A stretch of DNA of 64,000 bases, from positions 79,176,713 through 79,240,712 of the forward strand of contig OW799236.1 of NCBI GenBank assembly GCA_941918925.1, given 5' to 3'. Positions 54,809 through 64,000 of this stretch are shown piece after piece. Under the pieces are notes generated by a model. It saw only the letters and a list, made by a program, of their open reading frames with translations. It was not told where the DNA came from and searched no databases. The position numbers and the translations under genes are program-made. The DNA is from Phyto melanocephala (taxonomy: Eukaryota; Arthropoda; Insecta; Diptera; Rhinophoridae). Position 1 is the stretch's first letter, and each line of letters opens with the position of its first letter.

Positions 54809-56996
54809 CGGTATTTATCGCTTATATGCACGTTGGTTATAAGCATTTCCCGCTTTTATGCATCCAAGCCTGTGCAATTTTAGGTTGTAATTAAAAATAA
54901 ACATAAAAATTTCGTTTATATGCAATTCGCTTACATGCATTTCTCGCTTTTATGCACCATAATTTTAATATAATTTGAATAAATTACAAAAGAAATTGTC
55001 TTCTATATGCAAGCAAAAGAATATGCTTGTCTATAAAGCAAAAGCTTTCAATTATAAATGAAATTAAAGATTCTACTTAACAAGATATTTGTAGAAAGTA
55101 TGGATGCTCAATCGACACCGTAAATCGTATTCTAAGAAACAAAATTTCTATTATTCAAAGCAGCAAAACATGCAAAATTATGTCGCAAAGAAAAAATCGA
55201 GTCGGAAAATCAAAAAAAAAAAGGAAAAGGCATTATCGAAATGGTTTGATTAAATGAGGTTGTCTGGCGCTATAGTGTCAACCAATATGCTAATGAAAAA
55301 GGCCAAACAATTTGACATTGCCCTGAACGAAAATTGTTATCCTACACCTGGCTGGCTATACCGATGGCAACGGAGAGAGGGGATTTGTTTAAAAAAGATT
55401 CATGGTGCGGCAAGATCTGATGATAAGCAAGCAGCTGACAATTTTCAAAAAATTTTCCTAAATTTGACCGCTGGATACAAAGCAAGTTACATATTTAATG
55501 CCGATGAAACGGGACAACTTTTCAAAGCATTGCCCTCATCAACATTCAATAGGAGTGGTTTTAAAATTTCTACAATGACGTTATCAAAAGAACGTAAAAC
55601 TATACTCCTTTTGTGCAATGCAACTGGTGACTATGTTTGCCATAGGTAAACCACAACAGCCTCGATGTTTTAAAAATAAAAAAATACCCATTAAGTATTT
55701 TTCGCAAAACAAGGCATGGATGACACAGGACTGAAGTAATGCTAGCTTTTGATGAAGAAATCATTCAGCAAAATAGAAAAGTAATCTTATTATTAGATAT
55801 TGCCACGGCCCATAAGCAGATAAGTTAAAAGAATGTTGACGTTCGATATTTACCAGCATATAGTACCTCATCAGGGGATCATTCATGCATTCAAGGCATA
55901 CTATCGGCAAAATATAATACGTAAGCAAATATACTTTAAAGAGATTTAAAGAAAAGCTTTGATATGCTAGCAGCATTATATATAGCCAAGCGAGCATATT
56001 GGATGGTAGCTCCTAGTACCATTTTTAAATGCTTTAAAAAGTTGATTTTAAAATATACAGGTTTATTTTTTCCAATTTATATGACTTCCTTTATATTTCG
56101 GTGTAAGTTTGTTTCGGAATCTCACGAGCTGCCAGCGATGAAAGATCGCGAAGATGAAATAATAATAACTGCTGACTCTGGTTCAGAATTTGGAGCTGAA
56201 TTTGAAAATTTTGTAACTCAGAACGAAAATTTACTTTGTCATGCACCACCTAACGAGGAGGAAATCGTTTCTGAGCTTCAATCAAGCTAACGAGGATGAT
56301 GACAATGAGTATGTACCAATTCCATCTGTAAGTAATGCAGTGCAAGAAATTGATTTATTAATGAATTGGAAAAAATTTAACAATTTATTTTTGAGAGCTG
56401 CTGCAAAATGTACAAAAGAAAATAACAAATTTTTTTTTTTTAATTAGTATGTATTAGACTAAATACTTTAATTTACCTCAGCAATTCCAAATTAAAATTT
56501 CCATTGCTTGTGAATTTATGAGCAATGATAAGCACGTGACAAAATCACTTCTCACTTCGCAAGTATTGGAACTGCTGGGGCAATTTTAGTAGGCAATGAA
56601 TTTCTAGTTTTTTATGTTTTCAACCTAGTTGACTGATCTCAGTGAAATGATACTTTTAGTGCAAACTTCTAAATGTACAATAATATTTTTTATTTAATTT
56701 AATATTTTTAGTTTTTTTTTTGTAAAAATAAATTGTTTAAAAAAACTGATACATATGTACATACCTATGTATGTATGGACTTATATGTATAAAAATTAAG
56801 ATAGATTTTGTCTACTTTTTTATCTGCACCCTTTATGCAAATATCGGAGTTTTTATATATGCACTGCTTATGCATATTAACGACTTTTTTTATAAGCACC
56901 GTATATGCATATAAACGAGTTTTTATATTTGCATTTCCCACTTATATGCACAGAAAGCTGTGCATTTTCAGAAATGCATATAACCTATAAATACTG
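54809..56996 (+). mobile_element. Pogo-type transposon, 2188 bp
   Basis: The left end is TA then CGGTATTTATCGCTTATATG. The right end (rc) is TA then CAGTATTTATAGGTTATATG, about 24 bp of good inverted match. TA lies at 54807-54808 and 56997-56998. Both ends carry multiple subterminal copies of a TTATATGCA-type box, a feature known from pogo. The transposase gene inside is broken. Confidence 0.9.
55035..56447 (+). pseudogene. Pogo/Tigger-like transposase relic
   Basis: N-terminal helix-turn-helix: SIINEIKDST, stop, QDICRKYGCSIDTVNRILRN (~55048-55142). CENP-B-type block: EKALSKWF then, after a stop, GAIVSTNMLMKKAKQFD (~55260-55315) and GWLYRWQRREGICLKKIHG. DDE domain: YIFNADETG (~55490, first Asp), KERKTILLLCNATGDY, FSQNKAWMTQD and VILLLDIATAH (~55783-55812, second Asp). 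A shortened LPAYS...QGIIHAFKAYYR follows, where the usual QPLDQGII has lost its third Asp. Then come MLAALYIAKRAYWMV, TIFKCFKK and an acidic tail to the stop at 56447. Several stops and at least four frame changes occur. Total length fits a full-length gene of about 450-480 codons. Confidence 0.88.
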
Positions 56997-56998
56997 TA

Positions 56999-58585
56999 GT
57001 CATATTTGCAACTAGATTACGGTTGAATGAATCGACCGCAGATCATGCTAGCAATAATGATAGAATAAGTATTAACCTAATGTAACAGCATGAATCAATG
57101 TCCTTAATAATCTCATTACCTCATTACCATTATATGAAAAATAACTCTTAAATCAATATATGAATTTATACCTTATACTTACGAATCAATAAATAATTGT
57201 TTTTAATATTTTTTTTTTTAATATAACATATGTATATATTAATATGTTCTACTGTACTCAGTGTTTTTGTTATGATTTACCGATTGTTTATTTCATTGTC
57301 GCTTTTTGTGTTGATATTCTACTAAGCTTGATGACAACAAAAACACTTCGACTGATGATAAGTTTATTTTATTGAGAGATATATTATGTTTTTTTATTTA
57401 TGTTAACGCTGAAATATAGTTACTGGAAGTAACTGAAATAGAACACTTAACCTTTAAAACATTTTACGCAGCTCACGTTTACATATTTACACCGGTACTA
57501 AAAATTTTCAAACAAATATTTCATGCTTAGAAAGAGTTCTTTTAAAATTGTATTAGAAGTATAGATATTTTATATCTATTATTTTAATTTGCTGAATATT
57601 CTTTTTTAGCCAATATTTCTTTCTTAAATCATCTGTTTTTAAATCCTGTGCCATTTTTTTACCCCATATTAGTATTTTCTTATCGATAAAACTGTATTAT
57701 AAAATGTAATACTTAAAATCACAATATGTTTGTCATTTTGTGCCGAAGTATGTATATTACTAAAGTTTCAGTATTTGCTTTTAAAAGATCATCAGTATTG
57801 ACACAAGTTTTATGAACAAATATTATTTTACGACAAAGAACCACTTGCATGTCATACATGGGTGGAACAGGTACTGGTATCTACCTCTTTTTTGACTACG
57901 TTGCATTGCATTTAAAATTGTGAAAATATTCTTTGTATTCCTTTAAATTAATCCTTGTCTACCGTTGGTAAGGGAAATTCAATTACACATAAATAGTTGA
58001 TACACACATACGAGAGTACACATTTCTGTTGAATTCTATAAGAGGTTGTATACGAAATCATATTAATTTGTACGTACAAGTACTATATTGCACACAAATG
58101 TGAACAGACATAAATGAAAGTAGATACATTAATAAGTTTTTATTATTTTTTATCTTTTTCATAGAATGAAAGGCAACAAAAAAAAAACAAGGATAAGAGT
58201 TAGTGCTTATCAGAGCATAACAGGAATACATTGCAATTAATGTTTATAGTTTTTAGCTTCTTTTTTTTAAATCATCCACCAACAACAGTAGTGACAAAGA
58301 GTTAATACTTGATTGTACTTAAGTGTGTGTAACCTGAATAAATATATATTTAACACCAAACATTGAATATATTTCCTTGGACCTTGTGTTTTTCAAAGAT
58401 GATGCCTATGCTTAGCATTTGTATGTTGAAAACATTTTTTTATAGAAATTGTTAAACCGACTAAGGTGAATTTCATTCAAACTATTTACTTTATATTCAC
58501 TTCTGTATGCAATTTTTATCTTAAAAGTAGGTTAATTTTGCCAGTAGAAAATACCATGATAATTTTTTTCAAACTGCTAAGAATT
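56999..58585. other. AT-rich stretch, nothing recognised
   Basis: No coding frames or paired ends; scattered CATACATA/TATG words. Confidence 0.5.
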
Positions 58586-58589
58586 ATAA

Positions 58590-58880
58590 AAAAATTCTAT
58601 ATTCCGCAGTCCCGCATTTGTTAATACCTTTCTCCACCATGTACACAGGTATAATGTCAGGTATAAATCAGATCGTAGGATTTTTACCTTTTAACTTAAA
58701 CTAACTGGTGAGGTCCTTTCATCTGATACCAGTATTGGCTATTTCGGTGGAAAAAAACTAAAAAAAGCAATTTTCGTTTGAAAATTTTAGAAAAAACACC
58801 GAAGCTGTTGCGTTTTGGTGCTTATATCTCGGTAATTTCCAAACCGATTTATTAGTTTTACTCAGAAATATTTTTTAAGC
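58590..58880 (-). mobile_element. Helitron-like repeat, fragment (copy 7, reversed)
   Basis: A reversed right end, TATTCCGCAGTCCCGCAT then TTAATACC, is at ~58600-58630. AAACACCGAAGCTGTTG and GGTGCTTATATCTCGG follow at ~58793-58840. The same order is seen in copy 6. The remainder of the copy to the right is not recognisable. Confidence 0.5.
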
Positions 58881-58884
58881 CACA

Positions 58885-60002
58885 CTGCTTATAACTTGGT
58901 GTCTTTGACGTGTCTAAAAATTATTTTGAACCTTCAAAAATTTGATATTTAAATGTCATTTTATTTATGATATTTACGTAATTACCAATTGGTTTCCACA
59001 TGACGGGACCAATACTTAACAACCCATGAAACAAATCAAGTACTGCACGAGACATTTGTTGGTCGTGTGCTCTTACGTTTTGGACGTTAGAAATGGTTTT
59101 CTAGGTCGTCCAGTTAAACATCAAAGCGTTGCTTTAAATGGCGTTATTTGAAGTCAAAAGCCTATGCTTGTTGCCACCACCATCAGCAAAAGAAAAGAAT
59201 AATTTAAATTTCATATTAATGGGTCCACTTTGCTGTACTGCATTGAATTGTTTAAGATATTTTCTCTACTGACTGAATAAACACAACTTGTGTGCCTGCG
59301 TTACGTATTGTCATGCCTCGTTTATTAGCCACAAATAAATAATAAAATTTTATTCAATGCATTTTGGTACAAGATTTTATTTAACAAAAAACATCATCAA
59401 AAATTTAACAAGAAAACACAATTTCATCTCATGCCACTTGTCAATTTAACAACAGCTGCAGGATGCAATTGGGAGCAGCAGTGAAAGAAACTTTATTTTC
59501 ACATTATTTATTGATAAATACTTTGGCATAAGCATGATTACCATTCTTGTACTCATCATCAATATGATTATCAATATTATTATTGCAACATGCATCATCT
59601 TCTTCAACGTAGTTATTAAGTTAATGATGAAATTATTTATTTGCATGCATACAGATGTATGTTTGTGCATATGTATTCGTATATCATTATACTTGTATTC
59701 GGGTTAATACCTTTTAAACATATTTATGCTAATGATGAGAAATCAATTATGAGAAATCTACATAAAATATTTAATATCAATTTTGTAGACGCTTTTATTT
59801 ATTTATTTATGTGTTTATGTAAATTATTATAAATTTTCTGGGAAAATTAGCCAATAGTTTTTTATATGTGAAAACTCTAAATATAAAACACAAATTTTAT
59901 CTTCTGCACTCTTTCTCTAAACATGAAATTGACTATGCTAAGTCGCATACTCTTGAAAAGGGATACAAAATGGTTTCATCTCTTATTAACACACATACAT
60001 TA
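58885..60002. other. AT-rich stretch, nothing recognised
   Basis: The patch 59000-59200 is less AT-rich but shows no frame that I recognise. TCATCATCAATATGATTATC-type words lie at ~59545-59620. Confidence 0.45.
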
Positions 60003-61217
60003 AGGGTATCAGTAAGAACGTTACTTTTTAATTTTTATTAAAATAGCTATAATTTTTGTATTGGATTATAAAGAAGTTTGAAAAAAATATCCATCAAATC
60101 AACCGCACGGCTCTGATGACAAGCCATTACTCTTTCAATGAAATTTTCTATGACTTTTTCACAGAGATGTGGCCGTATCTTACCGATGATGAGCTAGATC
60201 TCGGACTTGAGCTCAAAAATTATGTCTGGTTATCGCATAAGCCGGATATTTCAAAAAACTGCCCAAGAAAAAACTGCACGGCATTCAATCGCATGATTTT
60301 GGTGGCCAGTTAACATCAGAATTTCTTAAGATAATTTATTCTGAAAATCAATGCCGCAATAAATCCATTGTTTCTTACGTGGTGTGGCGATAGCGCCGTC
60401 ATGCTAAAAAGTGTTGTCCCAATCCATGCCGTCCAGTTGAGTCCACAAGAACTCCCTTATCAGTTTGTTGTAACAAATACCGTTCGCAGTCACTACAATC
60501 TTGGCCACGATTATTAATCAAGATGCGTGACCAAAATAGTTTCTCGTTGTGGCTGTATTTTTTTTCTCATTGATTGCATTAAAATTTTTTGAGTTCCAAA
60601 TTCAACAATTTTATATATTCAAGAATCTATTCAGATAGAAATGCGCTTCACTAGAAAAATTACTTTTTTCAAAAAATTGCCATAGACTTTCACTTTGCTC
60701 CATTACCTATTGAACAAACTGCGGGCGCTTTTTATGGTCTGGTGATTTGAACTTCTTAGCAACGTAATTTTTTCCGCAAGAAGATGGAGGTCTCTTGTCA
60801 AAATTTTCTACATAATGCCTCCCGGAATTCGGAGTTGATGAGAACAATACCGAATTGATGTTTTCAAGTTTTCGATGACACTCTGGTTTACAACAGCAAT
60901 GTCTTCAAGACCAATTGTTAGGTTAATGCACAGGGGTCTTAACCAACCAGCCAACCCGGCTTATTTAAACTTTTAGACTATTCATCGAACGGTTGACACA
61001 TAAGGTGCACTTTCGTGACAGAAAATTGTTCGAAGTTTGCGAGCGGTCTCAGAATAACTTTCCTAATTTATGTAATAAGTAATATTATTCTTTTGTAAAT
61101 CGCTCCATTTTTAATTATCTGCACAAATATATGTTACAGGTATTAAATTTCAAAGTTTCCCCCTACACAAAAAAATTACACTTAATTTAAAACTTGGATT
61201 CTTACTGAGACACCCTT
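60003..61217 (-). mobile_element. Mariner-family element, 1215 bp (copy g)
   Basis: The left end is TA then AGGGTATCAGTAAGAAC. The right end (rc) is TA then AAGGGTGTCTCAGTAAGAA. TA lies at 60001-60002 and 61218-61219. A transposase relic is on the minus strand. Length matches a typical ~1.2-1.3 kb mariner. The ends differ by a 2-bp indel. Confidence 0.8.
60330..61030 (-). pseudogene. Mariner-like transposase relic in copy g
   Basis: Minus-strand blocks: EDIAVVNQSVIENLKTSIR (~60920-60865), SHQLRIPGGIM, a stop and KILTRDLHLLAEKITL (~60850-60770). Then come KFKSPDHKKRPQFVQ (~60760-60715) and FFEKSNFSSEAHFYLNRFLN (~60675-60620, first catalytic block SDEAHF changed to SSEAHF, so Asp is Ser). VTANGICYNKLIREFLWTQLDGMDWDN (~60500-60425) is followed by F-stop-HDGAIATPRK (second catalytic Asp kept in HDGA). 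The third-Asp block is missing or unreadable downstream. Stops and shifts are frequent. The wording resembles copy d at 32610-33420, indicating one subfamily. Confidence 0.8.
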
Positions 61218-61219
61218 TA

Positions 61220-61404
61220 TATGTATAAGAACGTATATATATTGTTCACTTAACTTTTCACGGAGTCTCTGTTATCGCCAACATTTGCCTCGGACAGGCT
61301 GTGGGACGCAGCATTCGCACTAGTTATGTTTCTGCTTGTGTAAAATAAACTAATGGTAATTAGTGATTGCTATCTTTATCCTCTTTTATTTTTATGTTGT
61401 TCAG
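61220..61404. other. Spacer with a GC-richer patch before the candidate exon
   Basis: 61258-61340 (GGAGTCTCTGTTATCGCC and CTCGGACAGGCTGTGGGACG) is distinctly GC-richer than its surroundings. A pyrimidine-rich tract ends at TTCAG (61404). Confidence 0.35.
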
Positions 61405-61597
61405 ATGATGTTTAAAATTTTATTATTCCCTCACCAACGCACTCAACCAGCACAGTGCACTCCGATTAAATTCAAGTACCTATACCATCCTCAGGGTGTT
61501 TGTAATCATCATATAACCTCTAGTTGGCCCTCAATAATATCTCAGACCCCTTCTACTGAAGAATCTGTGCAGACACCAACGAGAGCAAGTCTCTCAG
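61405..61597 (+). other. Candidate 193-nt coding exon, unrecognised
   Basis: A strong acceptor (TTTTATTTTTATGTTGTTCAG, ending 61404) and a donor (CTCTCAG|GTAGGC, 61597/61598) bound a stretch open in one frame. It reads MMFKILLFPHQRTQPAQCTP, then sequence rich in Ser, Thr, Pro and Gln, ending PTRASLS. Base composition is more balanced than anything nearby outside transposons. It lies between a mariner and a Helitron 3' end, so it may be a captured gene fragment, a true host exon, or chance. No domain is recognised. Confidence 0.3.
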
Positions 61598-61639
61598 GTA
61601 GGCCAGGCTGCTGGACCGATCTTCTTAAAATTTTCACAT

Positions 61640-62011
61640 AATATAACTAAGACTGCAGTATGATTAATAGGATACTTTTTTACCACGCCTACTTTAACGC
61701 TCACTTTTTTATTATGTACTTGCATCGATATAGTTTTTAGTATTTTTCTTCAAATTGTACACAATTTATAGTCCAGCCAATGCAGAAATAAACGTTTAAG
61801 AATAGGTCAATAACTATTTTTTATACTACGAAATATTTAGAGTGACTCACCCCAATTTATGCCTCACCTAAATAACGTAACGACTGCGATGAAATTTTAA
61901 GCTAATATAGATCTGCATACCGTAGAAGACATAATTTACGTTGTTTTTTAACGTAAAAATTATTTCCTAGAAATAATTTATGTGGCAAAACAACGTTTGC
62001 GGGTCAGCTAG
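61640..62011 (+). mobile_element. Helitron 3'-end fragment
   Basis: TTTACCACGCCTACTTTAAC at ~61680 recalls the CCACGCCC box of the other Helitron-like repeats. The 3' terminus CAACGTTTGCGGGTCAGCTAG (in parts) ends in CTAG at 62008-62011 followed by T, as in the element ending at 11307. AACGTT provides only a short stem. The 5' end cannot be placed. Confidence 0.6.
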
Positions 62012-62155
62012 TTTATATATAAAATTTTCCAATAATATTTTATGCAAAGCTTTTGTTGAATTGTTGTGAAAACAATTATTTTTGAATAAAAATTTTATTT
62101 TTTTATTTTTAACGACAATATTTATATTCTTTCAAATGCCTTACATACATATGTA

Positions 62156-62954
62156 GGGTGTTTTTTTAGCTACATGAAAATATTTAATACAAATAACTAT
62201 GGTTTAACAGCTTAGAATGCGTTTAACGCCAAAACAACGCTTTCAAATTATAGAAATTGACTTTGAAAAAATTAAACTGTTCGCTAGGTTCATTAAGCAC
62301 TACGCCCATTTTACGTGTTTAGTAAAGGCTATCATACACGGCATGCTTTTTACATCTGACTCTAAAATTTGTGAGACATATGTAAATCTACATGTCTGTC
62401 AAAATTGTACTTTTACGCTGACTGCTTTGCAGCAGCAGAGATTTCTGCCAACGGCTGATGTCACATGTTTTGACAAAAGAAAATAGAGCGCACTCTAATT
62501 AAAATTTTGTCAGATGTCTCAACACATGTTTTTTTTACAGAAGTAATGTTTTAAAGGTAACACACGGCATGTTTGTATTAGCAGTGGAGAATTTGACAAA
62601 TCAGATGTAAAAAACATGCCGTGTATTTGCTCCTTAATGAAACTCATTTCTGGTCAAATGGCTACGTCGAAAAGCAAAATTTACGTTTTTGGAGCGTAGA
62701 CAATCTCGAAGACGTTAAAGAATCTAGAGCAGCATCATCGATCCTTACTTGAAATGAGCAAAGATCTACCATTACGATGAATGATGAGCGCAATTGAGCC
62801 ATGCAGACTATATTTTTTTTTCCAAAATTTAATCAGCAACATCATATTTAAAAAGTTAATGCCAAAAAAAAATATCTACCAGAATATTATTCCAATAATA
62901 CATCTGTCTTGTATTTTCATTGCATGTTCTCATACAGCTTATTAAATCACCCCA
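62156..62954 (+). mobile_element. Mariner-family relic with a nested MITE (copy h)
   Basis: The left end is TA then GGGTGTTTTTTTAGCTACAT. The right end (rc), near 62954, reads GGGGTGATTTAATAAGCTGT, a fair inverted match, with TA at 62155 and ~62955. The N-terminal coding start is MRLTPKQRFQIIEID (62218). After the nested MITE, HFWSNGYVEKQNLRFWSVDN (~62643-62705) represents the block next to the first catalytic Asp. The rest of the core and the C-terminus are missing or unreadable. Confidence 0.65.
62334..62626. mobile_element. 293-bp MITE with ~26-bp TIRs nested in mariner copy h
   Basis: Inverted ends ATACACGGCATG...TTTTTACATCTGA and TCAGATGTAAAAAACATGCC...GTGTAT match at nearly every base over 26 bp. 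An additional internal ACACGGCATGTTTGTATTAG at ~62560 repeats the terminal word. No clear target duplication. It separates the N-terminal piece of the mariner from the FWSNGY block. Confidence 0.75.
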
Positions 62955-62957
62955 TAG

Positions 62958-64000
62958 AAAATATTCGTAAATTAAATATACAATTTTAATTCAAAAGTTC
63001 TAAACAAACATTTTTATGATTTGAAGTAAACTTCTAATTTAATTTATAATTTAAATTTAATTAATAATTTTATTTACCAACAAACTAAAGAGATTTCAAA
63101 CTTTAATGTGTTCGTAAAAGAGCTGTTTAACTACTAAATACTTTTGATAAACAGTTTTTGTTATTTTTTTTTTAAATTATATAATAATTTTTTTACAAAA
63201 ATATTTTAAACTCTTTTTATGAAAAAAAATGCAATTTATTTCCTATATTTATAACAATAAATTTCTAATATTATAAAATGGTTTGGTGTTACTGATTTAA
63301 CATTTATACTGTAGCAAGACGAAAAATATGATGTCAGTAATCATGCAAAAAAACTAAAAAAACCAACAAAATTTTTAGGATTAAAATAAAACTTAAACTT
63401 ATGTATGTGCTGTTTCTAGATAAATAATTATTTTATACAATTAATACAATAAATTGAACTTATGGGCTTTAATGACTAAAATTGTTTTAATCTTGAGATC
63501 TCGTTAAGTCAAAAAATTAAAAAACAACAACATAAAACCAAAGGCCTTAAACTCCCTTTTATAAATCATACAACCCACGTCTTTGCTTTTGAAAATCATA
63601 TACAAGCTACACACCCTTTTCAAAGATCAGTTTAAACGAGTTTCGTTCAAACCTAAAATCAAAATGCTGTAACAAAAATTAAAGGGCTAATATGGTTAAT
63701 TAATTATATCTTTCATTTAAAATTTGTTGTCTTTCTTTTCTTTTGTCTTTACATAATGATATCGAAACATTGTTTTCAGCAATGCATTGTTTCAGTTTTT
63801 TATTTAATATAAAAAGCACGCAAAATTGTACAAAAAACATACTTGCGCATTGGGGCATGCAACTATGCCTGTCCGCCTGCCTGGACAGTTTAAATGTATT
63901 GTTGAATAACTAAATGAATTTTATTGAAATCTACCGATGAAGAAAATGAAGAAGCAACAACACCAACAGCAAGAACAAAAGTGAAATTGAATGCAACACT
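62958..64000. other. AT-rich stretch, nothing recognised
   Basis: Long A/T runs and no coding-like frames; a CCTGTCCGCCTGCCTGGACAG palindrome-like patch lies at ~63868-63888. Confidence 0.5.

Noticed and set aside
60056..60313. 85-codon plus-strand frame
   Set aside because: Lies within the mariner at 60003-61217, antisense to the direction of its transposase; likely complement of the C-terminal coding region.
1..64000. tRNA, rRNA, CRISPR arrays, bacterial operons, riboswitches
   Set aside because: No cloverleaf A/B boxes, rRNA segments, regularly spaced short repeats with unique spacers, or prokaryotic gene organisation were seen; the window is eukaryotic.

Overview
This window looks like non-coding DNA from a fly genome, most probably a calyptrate dipteran (blow fly, flesh fly or house fly relatives). 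The sequence is very AT-rich. It has short fly-type introns and a dense litter of decayed transposons typical of Diptera: mariner, pogo, PIF/Harbinger, hAT, R1-type LINEs, Helitrons and MITEs. It also carries many copies of a fly repeat that begins with TATACCC and ends with the hairpin ATTCGGC-ACA-GCCGAAT. I find no convincing intact host gene. The window reads as intron or intergenic DNA. The only long open frame is the reverse transcriptase of a 5'-truncated R1-clade LINE (26180-27932).

Layout. 1-6.7 kb is AT-rich DNA with one mariner scrap. 6.7-11.3 kb holds two Helitron-like copies, a mariner fragment and a Helitron with a ~120-bp internal tandem array ending at a CTAG terminus. 13.6-17.3 kb is an AT-rich TA-flanked element split by a 2.77-kb transposon with ~650-bp terminal inverted repeats and a broken gene of the arthropod 'EHGERFH' transposase-like family. 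17.4-22.9 kb has three LINE scraps and a 734-bp MITE inserted, with a TA duplication, into an older copy of itself. 25.3-28.0 kb has an AT-rich minisatellite, an IS630/Tc1-like transposase relic and the R1-clade LINE. 29-36.6 kb has two mariner relics (one carrying a MITE), a second MITE-like element, and a 2.1-kb Helitron-like element with a deleted mariner nested in it. 37.4-39.6 kb is a LINE split by a 1389-bp hAT-like element with a clean 8-bp duplication. 41.3-42.7 kb is a transposon with a relic transposase carrying a CDGCGG motif. 44.0-45.9 kb is a PIF/Harbinger element. 47.7-49.0 kb is a reversed Helitron-like copy holding a 405-bp LINE tail with a 14-bp duplication. 50.5-54.4 kb has a mariner and two MITEs. 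54.8-57.0 kb is a pogo element. 58.6-63.0 kb has two more mariners, a Helitron 3' end, a nested palindromic MITE and one candidate exon.

How it fits together. The interest lies in the layering. At least seven nested insertions can be read from junctions or target-site duplications, giving a relative chronology: Helitron-like copies and LINEs first, then mariners, hAT and the long-TIR element, then MITEs. All DNA-transposon genes here are broken by stops, frameshifts or deletions, while several termini (long TIRs, hAT ends, MITE ends) remain well preserved. That pattern fits mobilisation by enzymes encoded elsewhere.

Three short stretches with start codon, splice-site and open-frame signals (13.8-14.0, 47.0 and 61.4 kb) are the only possible host-coding or novel small-gene signals. 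They are offered at low confidence. Coordinates of decayed copies are approximate, read by eye from conserved protein motifs and terminal sequences.
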